Of a stretch of 6,175 nucleotides of DNA, positions 1 to 6,093 are shown piece by piece. The stretch is from an uncultured Christensenellaceae bacterium (lineage in GTDB: Bacteria > Bacillota > Clostridia > Christensenellales > UBA3700): assembly GCA_902373595.1 (NCBI GenBank), contig CABKMX010000071.1:1-6175 (forward strand), read 5' to 3'. The translations under genes were made by a program, and so were the position numbers. The notes beneath the pieces are model-generated. The model was not told the DNA's origin. It saw nothing but the letters and a program-made list of their open reading frames with translations, and searched no databases. The stretch's first letter is position 1. Each line of letters starts with the position of its first letter.

Positions 1-371
1 AGGACGCGGATATGGTCATGTTCCTCAACGACGCAGGCAGCGAAGATTCGGACGCGGACGCCAAGCCCATCGAATTGAAGATTGCCAAACAGCGTAACGG
101 CGCGGTCGGCGACATCTATTATGTGTTTGAAAAGAGCTTGCTGCGCTTCCGTCCGGCGACGGGCAAGTACGTTCCCAAGCCGAAAACCGACGCCGAGCCG
201 ATCAAGGCGGAGGAAGCGATGCCCAATCCGCAGGAACTGCCGCAATACGGCGACGAGGACGCTCCTCCCGAGGAGGAAGTCCTCTTCGGCGGCGACGGCG
301 CCGTGGACGGAGACATTGCGGATCTGCAGTCGGGCGACATACCCTCCTTCGATCCGAACGGAGAGGAATAA
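1..371 (+). CDS. dnaB: Replicative DNA helicase DnaB, C-terminal fragment (5' end outside window)
   Basis: This is the last part of the hexameric helicase that unwinds DNA at the replication fork. The first complete codon is at 3, and the frame reads DADMVMFLN, matching the DnaB-family stretch DADVVMFLxR just after the core ATPase motifs. It is followed by IELKIAKQRNG (about 69-101), the hallmark IAKQRNGPxG segment, and a terminal F-E-K-x-L-L-R-F strand. The Pro after KQRNG is replaced by Ala-Val. In most DnaB proteins the chain ends soon after the RF motif. Here about 68 more residues follow (165-368), rich in Asp, Glu, Pro and Gly and probably disordered, ending GDIPSFDPNGEE. The stop is TAA at 369-371. 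yqfC follows after 43 nt on the same strand. Identity rests on only about 50 conserved residues, because the Walker motifs lie outside the window. Confidence 0.85.
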   Translation, partial: DADMVMFLNDAGSEDSDADAKPIELKIAKQRNGAVGDIYYVFEKSLLRFRPATGKYVPKPKTDAEPIKAEEAMPNPQELPQYGDEDAPPEEEVLFGGDGAVDGDIADLQSGDIPSFDPNGEE

Positions 372-385
372 GCCTAAACCGCGCC

Positions 386-411
386 GCCTTCGCATATAAT
401 CGAGCGGAGGC
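386..411 (+). promoter_or_regulatory. Possible hairpin covering the yqfC ribosome binding site
   Basis: The arm GCCTTCGC (386-393) can pair with GCGGAGGC (404-411) over eight base pairs, one of them T-G, leaving a 10-nt loop. The 3' arm contains the yqfC Shine-Dalgarno GGAGG (406-410). In a transcript reading through from dnaB the site could be occluded. No T-run follows, so it is not an intrinsic terminator. Pairing was checked by hand and no folding energy was computed. Confidence 0.35.
395..400 (+). promoter_or_regulatory. TATAAT box upstream of yqfC (candidate -10)
   Basis: A perfect TATAAT lies in the 43-nt gap between dnaB and yqfC. The longer string CATATAAT (393-400) also resembles the sigma-E -10 element (CATACAnT as I recall it), which would suit yqfC and yqfD, known sigma-E regulon members in Bacillus subtilis. 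No convincing -35 is visible for either sigma-A or sigma-E. A start about 7 nt downstream would fall at the Shine-Dalgarno itself, giving an unusually short leader. The assignment is weak. Confidence 0.35.
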
Positions 412-414
412 AAT

Positions 415-669
415 ATGGCGTTTTTGCAAGACATAAAGGGTGCGCTCCCTTCGCTTCGCGGACCGAGATACACGGTCACGCTGATGGGCGGCGAGGCGGC
501 GGCAATCGAGCATAGAGGAAAGCCGTTGACAATCACCGCATCCAAAGTCGCCGTCGCGGTCAAGGGCGCGGTGATAGAGGTGTCGGGGAGCGGATTGGCG
601 GTCACCGAATCGGGCGACGGACAGCTGTTCGTCGTCGGGAAGATATCGGGCATAGAGGTGCTCGAATGA
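415..669 (+). CDS. yqfC: Sporulation protein YqfC (YabP/YqfC family)
   Basis: This small protein of 84 residues is close to the family's usual length of about 90. YqfC is made in the mother cell under sigma-E in Bacillus subtilis and is annotated as a sporulation protein; its biochemical role is not established. The sequence is a run of short beta strands with glycine turns: YTVTLMGGEAAAIEH near residues 19-33, a central LTITASKVAVAV segment, then IEVSGSGLAV and a closing [14 protein letters not shown]. That closing strand matches the family ending (xxIxGKIxxIE). No signal peptide or membrane helix is seen. The ATG at 415 has GGAGG at 406-410, 4 nt away. The stop overlaps the yqfD start in ATGA (666-669), so the two are almost certainly translationally coupled. 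Identification uses both the fold pattern and the position before yqfD and phoH. Confidence 0.83.
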   Translation: MAFLQDIKGALPSLRGPRYTVTLMGGEAAAIEHRGKPLTITASKVAVAVKGAVIEVSGSGLAVTESGDGQLFVVGKISGIEVLE

Positions 670-1775
670 CGCGCGAAGTCACCGTTCGAGTGAGTTGCGA
701 CGATCTCGCCGAGGCGATGAGGCTCGTTGCGTCGGTCTCGGGAAGAGCGACGGCGCGCGACGGAGAGGCGATTGCGACCTGCACGCCGGACGAGGCGAGT
801 CGCGTGGAGCGAATTTGCGCAAAGCGCGGATATGCCTGCACAATCTCGAAGGGACGAGGCGCGCTTTCGGCGGCGGTCTCAAGGATAGGGCTCATTGTCG
901 CGGCGGCGGCATTGGCGGTATTGCTGGTCGTATCGCAGCTGTTTGTCACCGATGTGACGGTGACGGGCGCGGACACGTCGCAGAGCGCGAGGATTGCCGC
1001 CATCGTTGCGGAGAATGGCTTGAGCGGAGTCACTCTCAAGTCAAAGATAGATCCGGACGCGTTGGCGTACGAGATAGAGCGCGAGCTCTCGGACGTGACT
1101 TCGGTCGAGGCGTATTTTGACGGAGACAGCCTGGCAATCGCCGTCGTTCCCATCCAAGAAAAGCCGTCCGCGGCGCAACCCGGTTCGGAGATGGTGGCGG
1201 ACGCAAGGGCGGTAGTCACGCGCGTGGTCGTGTTTTCGGGCACGGCGGAGGTCAAAGAGGGCGACGTGGTCGCGCCCGGCGACGTGCTGATATCGGGCAA
1301 AATCAACATCGGCACGGAAGAGGAACCGAAATATGCGGACGTCGGCGCGGACGGAATCGTCTACGCGAGGGTGTTCGAGAGCGAGAGATTGATCTTTGCG
1401 CCAAGGTATTATCTTCGACAGCCGACAGGGCGCACCTATTCGGCAATCGAGGTGAGCGTGGGCGGCAAAACGATATGGCGGTCGGGCGGAGAGCACGGCT
1501 TTGAAAATTACGAGGCGCGCACCGGTACGGCGAAATTGCGCGGAGTCGTTCCGATTGAGATAACGCGCACCGTCTATGAAGAGTTCGCCGTCGTCGAGGG
1601 CGTCGTCGACGAAGAATACATCGCCGCGGTAATCGCCGAAAAGAGGTCGGAATTGATGTCGCGTGCCACCGGGACAATCCTGTCCGAGGGCGTCAACAGA
1701 GGAGAGGTCGGCGGATACGCTTACGCCGAGATATACATAGAGACAGAGCGGCAGATATGCCGTCGGGAGGTATGA
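666..1775 (+). CDS. yqfD: Sporulation membrane protein YqfD
   Basis: A 369-residue protein, slightly shorter than Bacillus YqfD (about 400). YqfD is a sigma-E-dependent mother-cell protein annotated as a stage IV sporulation protein; its mechanism is unclear. The family layout is clear. A cytoplasmic N-terminal domain (about 1-70) is followed by one membrane helix at about 73-93 ([21 protein letters not shown]). Next comes [17 protein letters not shown], resembling the small domain after the helix in YqfD (V-x-I-x-G). The signature segment [17 protein letters not shown] is at 195-211, followed by G-I-V-Y-A near 235. The ATG overlaps the yqfC stop. The stop TGA (1773-1775) lies within another ATGA, but that ATG (1772) opens only Met-Thr-stop, which makes the phoH start odd. 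A 17-nt stretch of its membrane-helix codons (915-931) recurs in the first helix of pgpH. Confidence 0.85.
   Translation: MTREVTVRVSCDDLAEAMRLVASVSGRATARDGEAIATCTPDEASRVERICAKRGYACTISKGRGALSAAVSRIGLIVAAAALAVLLVVSQLFVTDVTVTGADTSQSARIAAIVAENGLSGVTLKSKIDPDALAYEIERELSDVTSVEAYFDGDSLAIAVVPIQEKPSAAQPGSEMVADARAVVTRVVVFSGTAEVKEGDVVAPGDVLISGKINIGTEEEPKYADVGADGIVYARVFESERLIFAPRYYLRQPTGRTYSAIEVSVGGKTIWRSGGEHGFENYEARTGTAKLRGVVPIEITRTVYEEFAVVEGVVDEEYIAAVIAEKRSELMSRATGTILSEGVNRGEVGGYAYAEIYIETERQICRREV
1766..1770 (+). promoter_or_regulatory. Shine-Dalgarno that points to an ATA start for phoH
   Basis: GGAGG at 1766-1770, inside the end of yqfD, is the only strong ribosome binding site near the phoH 5' end. 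It lies 1 nt before the dead-end ATG at 1772 (Met-Thr-stop), exactly 6 nt before ATA at 1777 in the phoH frame, and far from the TTG at 1813. Spacing therefore favours initiation at 1777. Confidence 0.55.
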
Positions 1776-1776
1776 C

Positions 1777-2733
1777 ATAGAAAGGACGATAGAGGTCGAA
1801 AACGCGGCTTCTTTGATTGCGGTGTTCGGTAATCTCGATTGCAACGTCGCATATATGCGCAAGCTGTTCGGGGTGGGCATCACCGCAGCAGGCGGCGGCG
1901 TCGTCGTAAGAGGCGACGATCGAAAGGCGGTCGAGAACGCCGCTGACACTATAAGATTGCTGCTCGAGAAGAGCGCGGCTCATACGATTGACAAGGCGTA
2001 TATCGATCTCGCCGCCGAATGCGTAGAGCACGACAGCGCGCACAAGATCGACGAGTTGACGCGCGTGATTGCCTATACGGCATCCGGCAAGCCCGTCCGC
2101 GCAAAGACGTACGGACAAGCCTGCTATGTGCGAAGCGTAGAGCGCAACACAATCGTGTTCGGCATAGGCCCGGCAGGGACGGGCAAGACCTATCTTGCGG
2201 TTGCGCTTGCGTGCAATGCGTTGCGTGACAAACAGGTGTCGAGGATAATTTTGGCGCGTCCCGCGGTCGAGGCGGGGGAGAAGCTCGGCTTTCTGCCCGG
2301 CGATCTCGAGGCGAAGGTCGATCCCTATCTCAAGCCGCTCAACGACGCTCTGCTCGAGATGATGGGCGCGGATTCCTTCGCCCGTGCGCAGGAAAAGGGC
2401 GTTGTCGAGGTCGCTCCGCTCGCATATATGCGCGGCAGGACTCTGTCCGATTCGTTCATAATTTTGGACGAGGCGCAAAACGCGACTCGCGAACAGATGA
2501 AAATGTTCTTGACCCGAATGGGTGAAGGAAGTAAAATAGTGGTGACGGGAGATGTTACGCAGGTTGACCTTCCGTCGGACAAGCAGTCGGGCTTGGTGCA
2601 TGCATCGCAACTGCTTTCCGGCATCGAGGGAATCGAAACGGTGACGCTCAAGTCGTCCGACGTCGTCAGGCATCCGCTGGTACAGGCAATTGTCGAAGCG
2701 TATGACGCCGAGGCGAAGGGCAAGGAGTCTTGA
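1777..2733 (+). CDS. phoH: PhoH family ATPase; start uncertain (ATA 1777 proposed, TTG 1813 alternative)
   Basis: PhoH proteins are cytoplasmic P-loop NTPases related to the helicase core of superfamily 1 and linked to RNA metabolism, often beside ybeY. Numbered from TTG 1813, the Walker A motif GPAGTGKT is at 119-126, Walker [10 protein letters not shown] at 215-223, [10 protein letters not shown] at 245-254, and the [20 protein letters not shown] segment at about 147-165. All are typical of the family. The reading frame is open from 1741, and residues encoded upstream of TTG ([12 protein letters not shown]) match the conserved PhoH N-terminus (xxIEIENAxxLxxLFG). The TTG start would therefore cut the protein, and it lacks a well-placed ribosome binding site. 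From ATA 1777 the product is 318 residues, the usual size. No ATG or GTG is available in frame. A substituted start codon, a 1-nt deletion or an assembly error are alternatives. The stop overlaps the pgpH start (TGATG). Confidence 0.9.
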   Translation: MERTIEVENAASLIAVFGNLDCNVAYMRKLFGVGITAAGGGVVVRGDDRKAVENAADTIRLLLEKSAAHTIDKAYIDLAAECVEHDSAHKIDELTRVIAYTASGKPVRAKTYGQACYVRSVERNTIVFGIGPAGTGKTYLAVALACNALRDKQVSRIILARPAVEAGEKLGFLPGDLEAKVDPYLKPLNDALLEMMGADSFARAQEKGVVEVAPLAYMRGRTLSDSFIILDEAQNATREQMKMFLTRMGEGSKIVVTGDVTQVDLPSDKQSGLVHASQLLSGIEGIETVTLKSSDVVRHPLVQAIVEAYDAEAKGKES

Positions 2734-4190
2734 TGGACAAACAAACAAAAAAGAATATCGGCTTTACGATTTTGACGCTCGCGGTATTGCTGGTCGTCTC
2801 CGCCGTGCTCGCGGTCGGAGGACTGATGCTGTCGCTGAGGACGCTGCACATAGGCGCGTATGTCGAGACGCTCGCCGCCACTTCGGTGGGCGTGTTCGTG
2901 CTGTTCGCGGTGCTTTATGTCTATCTGCGCTACATAGTCAATTCGGGAGAGGTGGATTCGCTGCCTTTCCACAAGCTGCTGTCAATCGTCTATTTCACCG
3001 TCGCCGCCGGGATAATCTTGTCCTGTCTGGCGGCGGGATTTTTGAATTCGTTCGCGATGCCGCTCGCGTGCGTCGCGCTCACGGTAGGCATTTTGATCAA
3101 GATCAGAACGGGTCTCATGTCGACGATCATCGCTGCGTTCGCGTCGCTGATGATTGTCTGCGCCGCAAACAACGCCGCGGAGGGCGTGACCATTTTGCCC
3201 GAAATGATCTTCGGATGCATTGCGGCGGCGGTGTCCGGATTTGCGATGATTTTCTTGATTAGACGCAGATATTCGCGCTTCAAATTGACGTGGGGCGCGG
3301 TGATTGTCGCGCTGATCATGTCGCCGTTCAGCGCGTTGCTGTCACTGATATACAGCACGGACGTGTCCGTCGTCTTGCAAAACGCGCTCTATTCGGGAGT
3401 GGGCAACCTCATCTCGATTGCGATTATGACCGCAAGCCTGCCGCTCTATGAGCGCATCGCCAACGTGTGGACGGATTTCAGCCTCGAAGAGTTGATCTCG
3501 CTGCGCCAGCCGTTGCTCAAACGTCTCAGCGAAGAGGCGCCGGGCACGCTCAGTCACTGCATGGCGGTCGCAAACCTCGCCGAAAGCTGCGCGATTGCAA
3601 TCGGAGTCAATCCCTTCATGGCGAGGGCGTGTGCGTACTATCACGACGTCGGCAAGCTCAAAAATCCGCAATTTTTCGTCGAAAATCAGACGGACGGCTA
3701 CAATCCGCACGACGACCTCATCCCCGAGGTCAGCGCGAGCATGATTACGCGTCACACCAAGGCCGGCGCGGAGATGCTCAAAGAGATGCATATGCCCGAA
3801 GAGATTGTCAAGGCGGCGCTCGAGCACCACGGCGACGGCGCGGTCGGATACTTCTTCATGAAGGCGAAATACATCACGGGCGAGCGCGCGAAGGGCGTCG
3901 ACGAAAAGGAATATCGCTATGACGGTCCCATTCCGTCCACGAAGTACAGCGCGCTGATTATGCTTTGCGACATCTTTGAGGCGATGTTCCGCGCCAAGCC
4001 GCCCACCGATTACGAGGACATGGAAGAGAAAGTCGACAAGGTCGTCAACGACAAGATTCTCGAGGGGCAGCTCGACAACTGCCGTCTGACAATGAAAGAT
4101 CTGCACACGATCAAAGATACGATCTGCCGCATTGTGCCGTACACGATGCACAAGCGCATCGATTATGCAAAGGCGAAGGAGAGAAGATGA
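2733..4190 (+). CDS. pgpH: PgpH-like membrane HD phosphodiesterase (c-di-AMP), lacking the extracellular domain
   Basis: PgpH (YqfF) hydrolyses the second messenger c-di-AMP at the inner face of the membrane. This protein has 485 residues, against about 700 in Bacillus and Listeria. A first membrane helix (about 10-33) is followed after only a short loop by some seven more (about 46-68, 82-104, 107-123, 128-146, 155-176, 184-207, 214-236). The roughly 250-residue extracellular 7TMR-HDED domain that normally sits after helix 1 is missing. The catalytic part is intact: LRQPLLKRLSEEAPGTLSH (257-275), metal ligands H275, H304-D305 (HDVGK), H341, H365-H366 and D413, and the FFVENQ motif at 314-319. 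ATG 2733 is preferred over TTG 2730 because AAGGAG (2722-2727) is 5 nt from it and it overlaps the phoH stop by 1 nt. The stop overlaps ybeY (ATGA). c-di-AMP as substrate is inferred from the family. Confidence 0.88.
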   Translation: MDKQTKKNIGFTILTLAVLLVVSAVLAVGGLMLSLRTLHIGAYVETLAATSVGVFVLFAVLYVYLRYIVNSGEVDSLPFHKLLSIVYFTVAAGIILSCLAAGFLNSFAMPLACVALTVGILIKIRTGLMSTIIAAFASLMIVCAANNAAEGVTILPEMIFGCIAAAVSGFAMIFLIRRRYSRFKLTWGAVIVALIMSPFSALLSLIYSTDVSVVLQNALYSGVGNLISIAIMTASLPLYERIANVWTDFSLEELISLRQPLLKRLSEEAPGTLSHCMAVANLAESCAIAIGVNPFMARACAYYHDVGKLKNPQFFVENQTDGYNPHDDLIPEVSASMITRHTKAGAEMLKEMHMPEEIVKAALEHHGDGAVGYFFMKAKYITGERAKGVDEKEYRYDGPIPSTKYSALIMLCDIFEAMFRAKPPTDYEDMEEKVDKVVNDKILEGQLDNCRLTMKDLHTIKDTICRIVPYTMHKRIDYAKAKERR

Positions 4191-4675
4191 GCGCGAACTT
4201 TTACGACGAGACGGGACTCGCCGGAGACGACGTCGAAAAACGCTTTTCGGAGCTCTATCGAGCGGTGATAGAGCGATTGGGCTTGGATGACGTGTTCGAG
4301 GTCGAAGTCACGTTGACCGACGAGGAGACGATACGCACGCTCAACGCCGAAAACAGAGGCGTGGACAGCGTCACCGACGTGCTCAGTTTCCCGGTCATGG
4401 ACGGAGTTTTGCCTTTTGACGAGGCGGAACACGAGGACGACCGCGACCCCGAGACGGGGCTCTTTATGTTGGGCGACATCGTCATCTGCCACCGACGCGC
4501 CGAGGAGCAGGCAAAGGAGTACGGTCATTCGCTCGAACGCGAGCTTTGCTATCTGTTCGTGCATGGGCTGTGCCATCTGTTCGGCTTCGATCACGAGACG
4601 GACGACCAAAAGGCGGAGATGAGGGCGGTCGAAGAGGCGGCGCTCACCGCATGCGGCGTCACGAGGGAAGTATGA
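4187..4675 (+). CDS. ybeY: Endoribonuclease YbeY (16S rRNA maturation)
   Basis: YbeY is a zinc-dependent endoribonuclease involved in 16S rRNA 3'-end processing and ribosome quality control in the cytoplasm. The 162-residue length is normal. The metal site HGLCHLFGFDH gives His126, His130 and His136, matching the family pattern HGxLHLxGYDH. The other conserved block, NAENRGVDSVTDVLSFP (53-69), contains the conserved Arg57, and LGDIVI is at 95-100. An acidic stretch at 78-89 lies in the variable loop. ATG 4187 is set by AAGGAG at 4176-4181, 5 nt upstream, and by the ATGA overlap with pgpH. The stop overlaps the cdd start, again in ATGA (4672-4675). Genes phoH and ybeY are commonly neighbours. 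The diacylglycerol kinase gene dgkA, which usually follows ybeY in Bacillota, is absent here. Confidence 0.95.
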   Translation: MSANFYDETGLAGDDVEKRFSELYRAVIERLGLDDVFEVEVTLTDEETIRTLNAENRGVDSVTDVLSFPVMDGVLPFDEAEHEDDRDPETGLFMLGDIVICHRRAEEQAKEYGHSLERELCYLFVHGLCHLFGFDHETDDQKAEMRAVEEAALTACGVTREV

Positions 4676-5067
4676 GTTGCGATTGCGCAAAGTTGATTGA
4701 CGCCGCAAGGCGAGCCGCGGTCAACGCCTATTCGCCGTACAGCGGCGTAAAGATCGGCGCGGCGGTGTACGCCGGCGGCAAATATTACAGCGGCTGCAAC
4801 GTCGAGAACGCGTCTTTCGGCTTGACCGTATGCGCGGAGCGCGCCGCGGTGTTTTCGGCGGTGGCGGACGGCGCGAAAAGCATAGATGCGATCGCGGTAT
4901 ATTCCGATGACGTCGAGCCTGTTCCGTGCGGCGCGTGCCGTCAAGTAGTCGCAGAGTTTGCGGCGAAGGACTGCCGTATCTATGTCTGCAAGGGGGACGC
5001 GGTCAAGGAGTTTTCCGCCTCGGAATTGCTGCCGCATTCATTCACACTATCGGAGGACAAAAAGTGA
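4672..5067 (+). CDS. cdd: Cytidine deaminase
   Basis: Cdd converts cytidine and deoxycytidine to uridine and deoxyuridine in pyrimidine salvage. It is a cytoplasmic zinc enzyme, normally a homotetramer at this length (131 residues). The substrate-binding segment CNVENASFG is at 42-50 (Asn43, Glu45). The catalytic motif CAE is at 54-56, with Glu56 as proton shuttle, and PCGACR at 85-90 supplies Cys86 and Cys89, which complete the zinc site with Cys54. The N-terminal AYSPYSGVKIGAAV (19-32) is also typical. The frame is open further upstream, but ATG 4672 is chosen because it overlaps the ybeY stop, has GAGGG at 4663-4667 and gives the standard length. The stop overlaps the era GTG start. Linkage to era is a conserved Bacillota arrangement, not a sign of shared biochemistry. 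Confidence 0.95.
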   Translation: MSCDCAKLIDAARRAAVNAYSPYSGVKIGAAVYAGGKYYSGCNVENASFGLTVCAERAAVFSAVADGAKSIDAIAVYSDDVEPVPCGACRQVVAEFAAKDCRIYVCKGDAVKEFSASELLPHSFTLSEDKK

Positions 5068-5954
5068 GATCGGGATTCGTTGCCGTCACGGGCAAGCCAA
5101 ATGTGGGCAAATCCACTTTGACCAACGCCTTGGTTGGCGAAAAGGTGAGCATAACTTCGTCAAAGCCGCAGACTACGCGCAACCGCATCATCGGCATAGT
5201 CAACGGCGAGGACTATCAAGCGGTATTGGTGGACACGCCCGGCATTCACAAGCCGCGAAACAAGCTGTCCGAATTCATGATGAAGAGCGTCGACGCCGCA
5301 ACCGACGGCGTGGACGTCGAACTCTACATCATCGCCGCCGACAGGCGCCCCGATTCGCACGACGACGAGATCATCGCCAAGTACGCAGCCTCAAAGACGC
5401 CGTTCGTGCTGGTCGTCAACAAGTGCGACTGCGTGGACGAGGCGCGCATTTTCGAGCTCATTTCGAAGTATAAAGACGTCAAGGGCATTGACGCGATTGT
5501 GCCAATCTCTGCGCTCAAAGGCAAGGGCGTCGACGAGGTCGCAAAGGTGCTTAAAATGCTGTTGCCCGAAGGGGAGAGGTACTATTCCGAAGACCTCTAC
5601 ACCGACCGCAGCATGCGCTTTATGGTCACCGAGATTGTCCGCGAAAAGGCGCTGCGCTTCCTCGGCGACGAGGTGCCGTACGGCATTGGCGTCGCGGTCA
5701 ACAAGTTTGAGGAGAGAGAAGACGGGCTTGTCGAGATCGACTGCGACGTCATTTGCGAAAAGCAGGCGCACAAGTCCATCGTCATAGGCAAGGGCGGCGA
5801 AAAGATCAAGAAGATCTCCACCGAGGCGCGCCGCGACATCGAGCGCATGATCGACGCCAAGGTCTTCCTCAATCTCTACGTCCGCGTCAAGCCCGACTGG
5901 CGCGATTCGGGCACGGTGCTGGGCGACCTCGGCTACGACAAGAAGAACATATAG
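5064..5954 (+). CDS. era: GTPase Era (30S ribosome assembly)
   Basis: Era is an essential GTPase that binds the 3' end of 16S rRNA and promotes 30S subunit maturation. The 296-residue length is normal (about 300). The GTPase motifs are G1 GKPNVGKS (10-17), the G2 region SSKPQTTRNRI (32-42), G3 DTPG (57-60), G4 NKCD (119-122) and G5 SAL (149-151). The C-terminal KH RNA-binding domain carries IVIGKGGEKIKKI (239-251), and the chain ends with the typical VRVKPDWR segment (273-280). The frame is open upstream into cdd, but GTG 5064 is the start: GGAGG (5052-5056) lies 7 nt before it, it overlaps the cdd stop in GTGA, and RSGFVAVTGKPN is the expected N-terminus. YbeY and Era act on the same end of 16S rRNA, so their linkage makes functional sense. 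Confidence 0.97.
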   Translation: MRSGFVAVTGKPNVGKSTLTNALVGEKVSITSSKPQTTRNRIIGIVNGEDYQAVLVDTPGIHKPRNKLSEFMMKSVDAATDGVDVELYIIAADRRPDSHDDEIIAKYAASKTPFVLVVNKCDCVDEARIFELISKYKDVKGIDAIVPISALKGKGVDEVAKVLKMLLPEGERYYSEDLYTDRSMRFMVTEIVREKALRFLGDEVPYGIGVAVNKFEEREDGLVEIDCDVICEKQAHKSIVIGKGGEKIKKISTEARRDIERMIDAKVFLNLYVRVKPDWRDSGTVLGDLGYDKKNI

Positions 5955-5960
5955 TATAAT
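5955..5960 (+). promoter_or_regulatory. TATAAT box after era (candidate -10 for yqzL-recO)
   Basis: A perfect TATAAT begins one base after the era stop codon, within the only AT-rich gap of the downstream half. The era codons 16-18 nt upstream show no good TTGACA-like -35. If used, transcription would start near 5967, about 22 nt before the yqzL ATG. A small inverted repeat, TGTT-CAC-AACA (5973-5983), lies just downstream and could be an operator or chance. The 34-nt gap holds nothing else I can support. Confidence 0.35.
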
Positions 5961-5988
5961 TAGCGCGCGTTTTGTTCACAACATAGAT

Positions 5989-6093
5989 ATGGGTGACGAA
6001 ACACGCGATACCGAAGAGATTTTGCAAAGGTTGTTCCGCTCCACGGGGAAGATAGGTTACTACCTGCTTTACAAGCGGCTCAAAGAGCGGTGA
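5989..6093 (+). CDS. yqzL: YqzL-like small protein
   Basis: A 34-residue reading frame of the form MGDETRDTEEILQRLFRSTGKI followed by GYYLLYKRLKER and TGA. The segment LFRSTGKIGYYLLYKRLKE matches the pattern I recall for the YqzL family (W/L-x-x-F-x-x-TGxIxxYLLYKxL), a small protein of unknown function, 47 residues in Bacillus subtilis, encoded between era and recO. The position here is identical. The half after TGKI is amphipathic and probably helical. No recognisable Shine-Dalgarno precedes ATG 5989, and no alternative start exists upstream in frame, so expression may be weak or depend on the nearby TATAAT box. The stop codon abuts a hairpin that contains the recO ribosome binding site, suggesting coupling. 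Shorter than the Bacillus homologue at the N-terminus. Confidence 0.65.
   Translation: MGDETRDTEEILQRLFRSTGKIGYYLLYKRLKER

Noticed and set aside
602..1315. Minus-strand open frame of 237 codons, rich in Ser, Thr and Ala
   Set aside because: Covers the yqfC/yqfD junction on the opposite strand; low-complexity translation with no motif.
1772..1780. ATGA overlap at the yqfD stop as the phoH start
   Set aside because: The ATG reads Met-Thr-TAG, is out of the phoH frame and is only 1 nt from the Shine-Dalgarno, so it cannot start phoH as the sequence stands.
1041..1949. Minus-strand open frame of 302 codons opposite yqfD and the start of phoH
   Set aside because: Shadow of coding sequence; no family motif and no ribosome binding site logic.
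2730..2735. TTG at 2730 as the pgpH start
   Set aside because: ATG 2733 is adjacent, has better Shine-Dalgarno spacing and gives the usual 1-nt stop/start overlap.
1693..2748. Long minus-strand open frame opposite phoH (351 codons)
   Set aside because: It lies entirely opposite convincing phoH and yqfD sequence, has no recognisable domain, is rich in Arg, His and Leu as expected of an antisense shadow, and GC-rich codons make stops rare on the other strand.
3342..4151. Minus-strand open frame of 269 codons opposite pgpH
   Set aside because: Opposite the intact HD domain; composition is typical of an antisense shadow.
5961..5976. GC-rich stretch followed by TTTT after era as an intrinsic terminator
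   Set aside because: GCGCGC is self-complementary but leaves no loop, so no stable stem precedes the short T-run.
5972..5980. TTGTTCACA as a DnaA box
   Set aside because: Two mismatches to TTATCCACA, a single copy, and no origin context.
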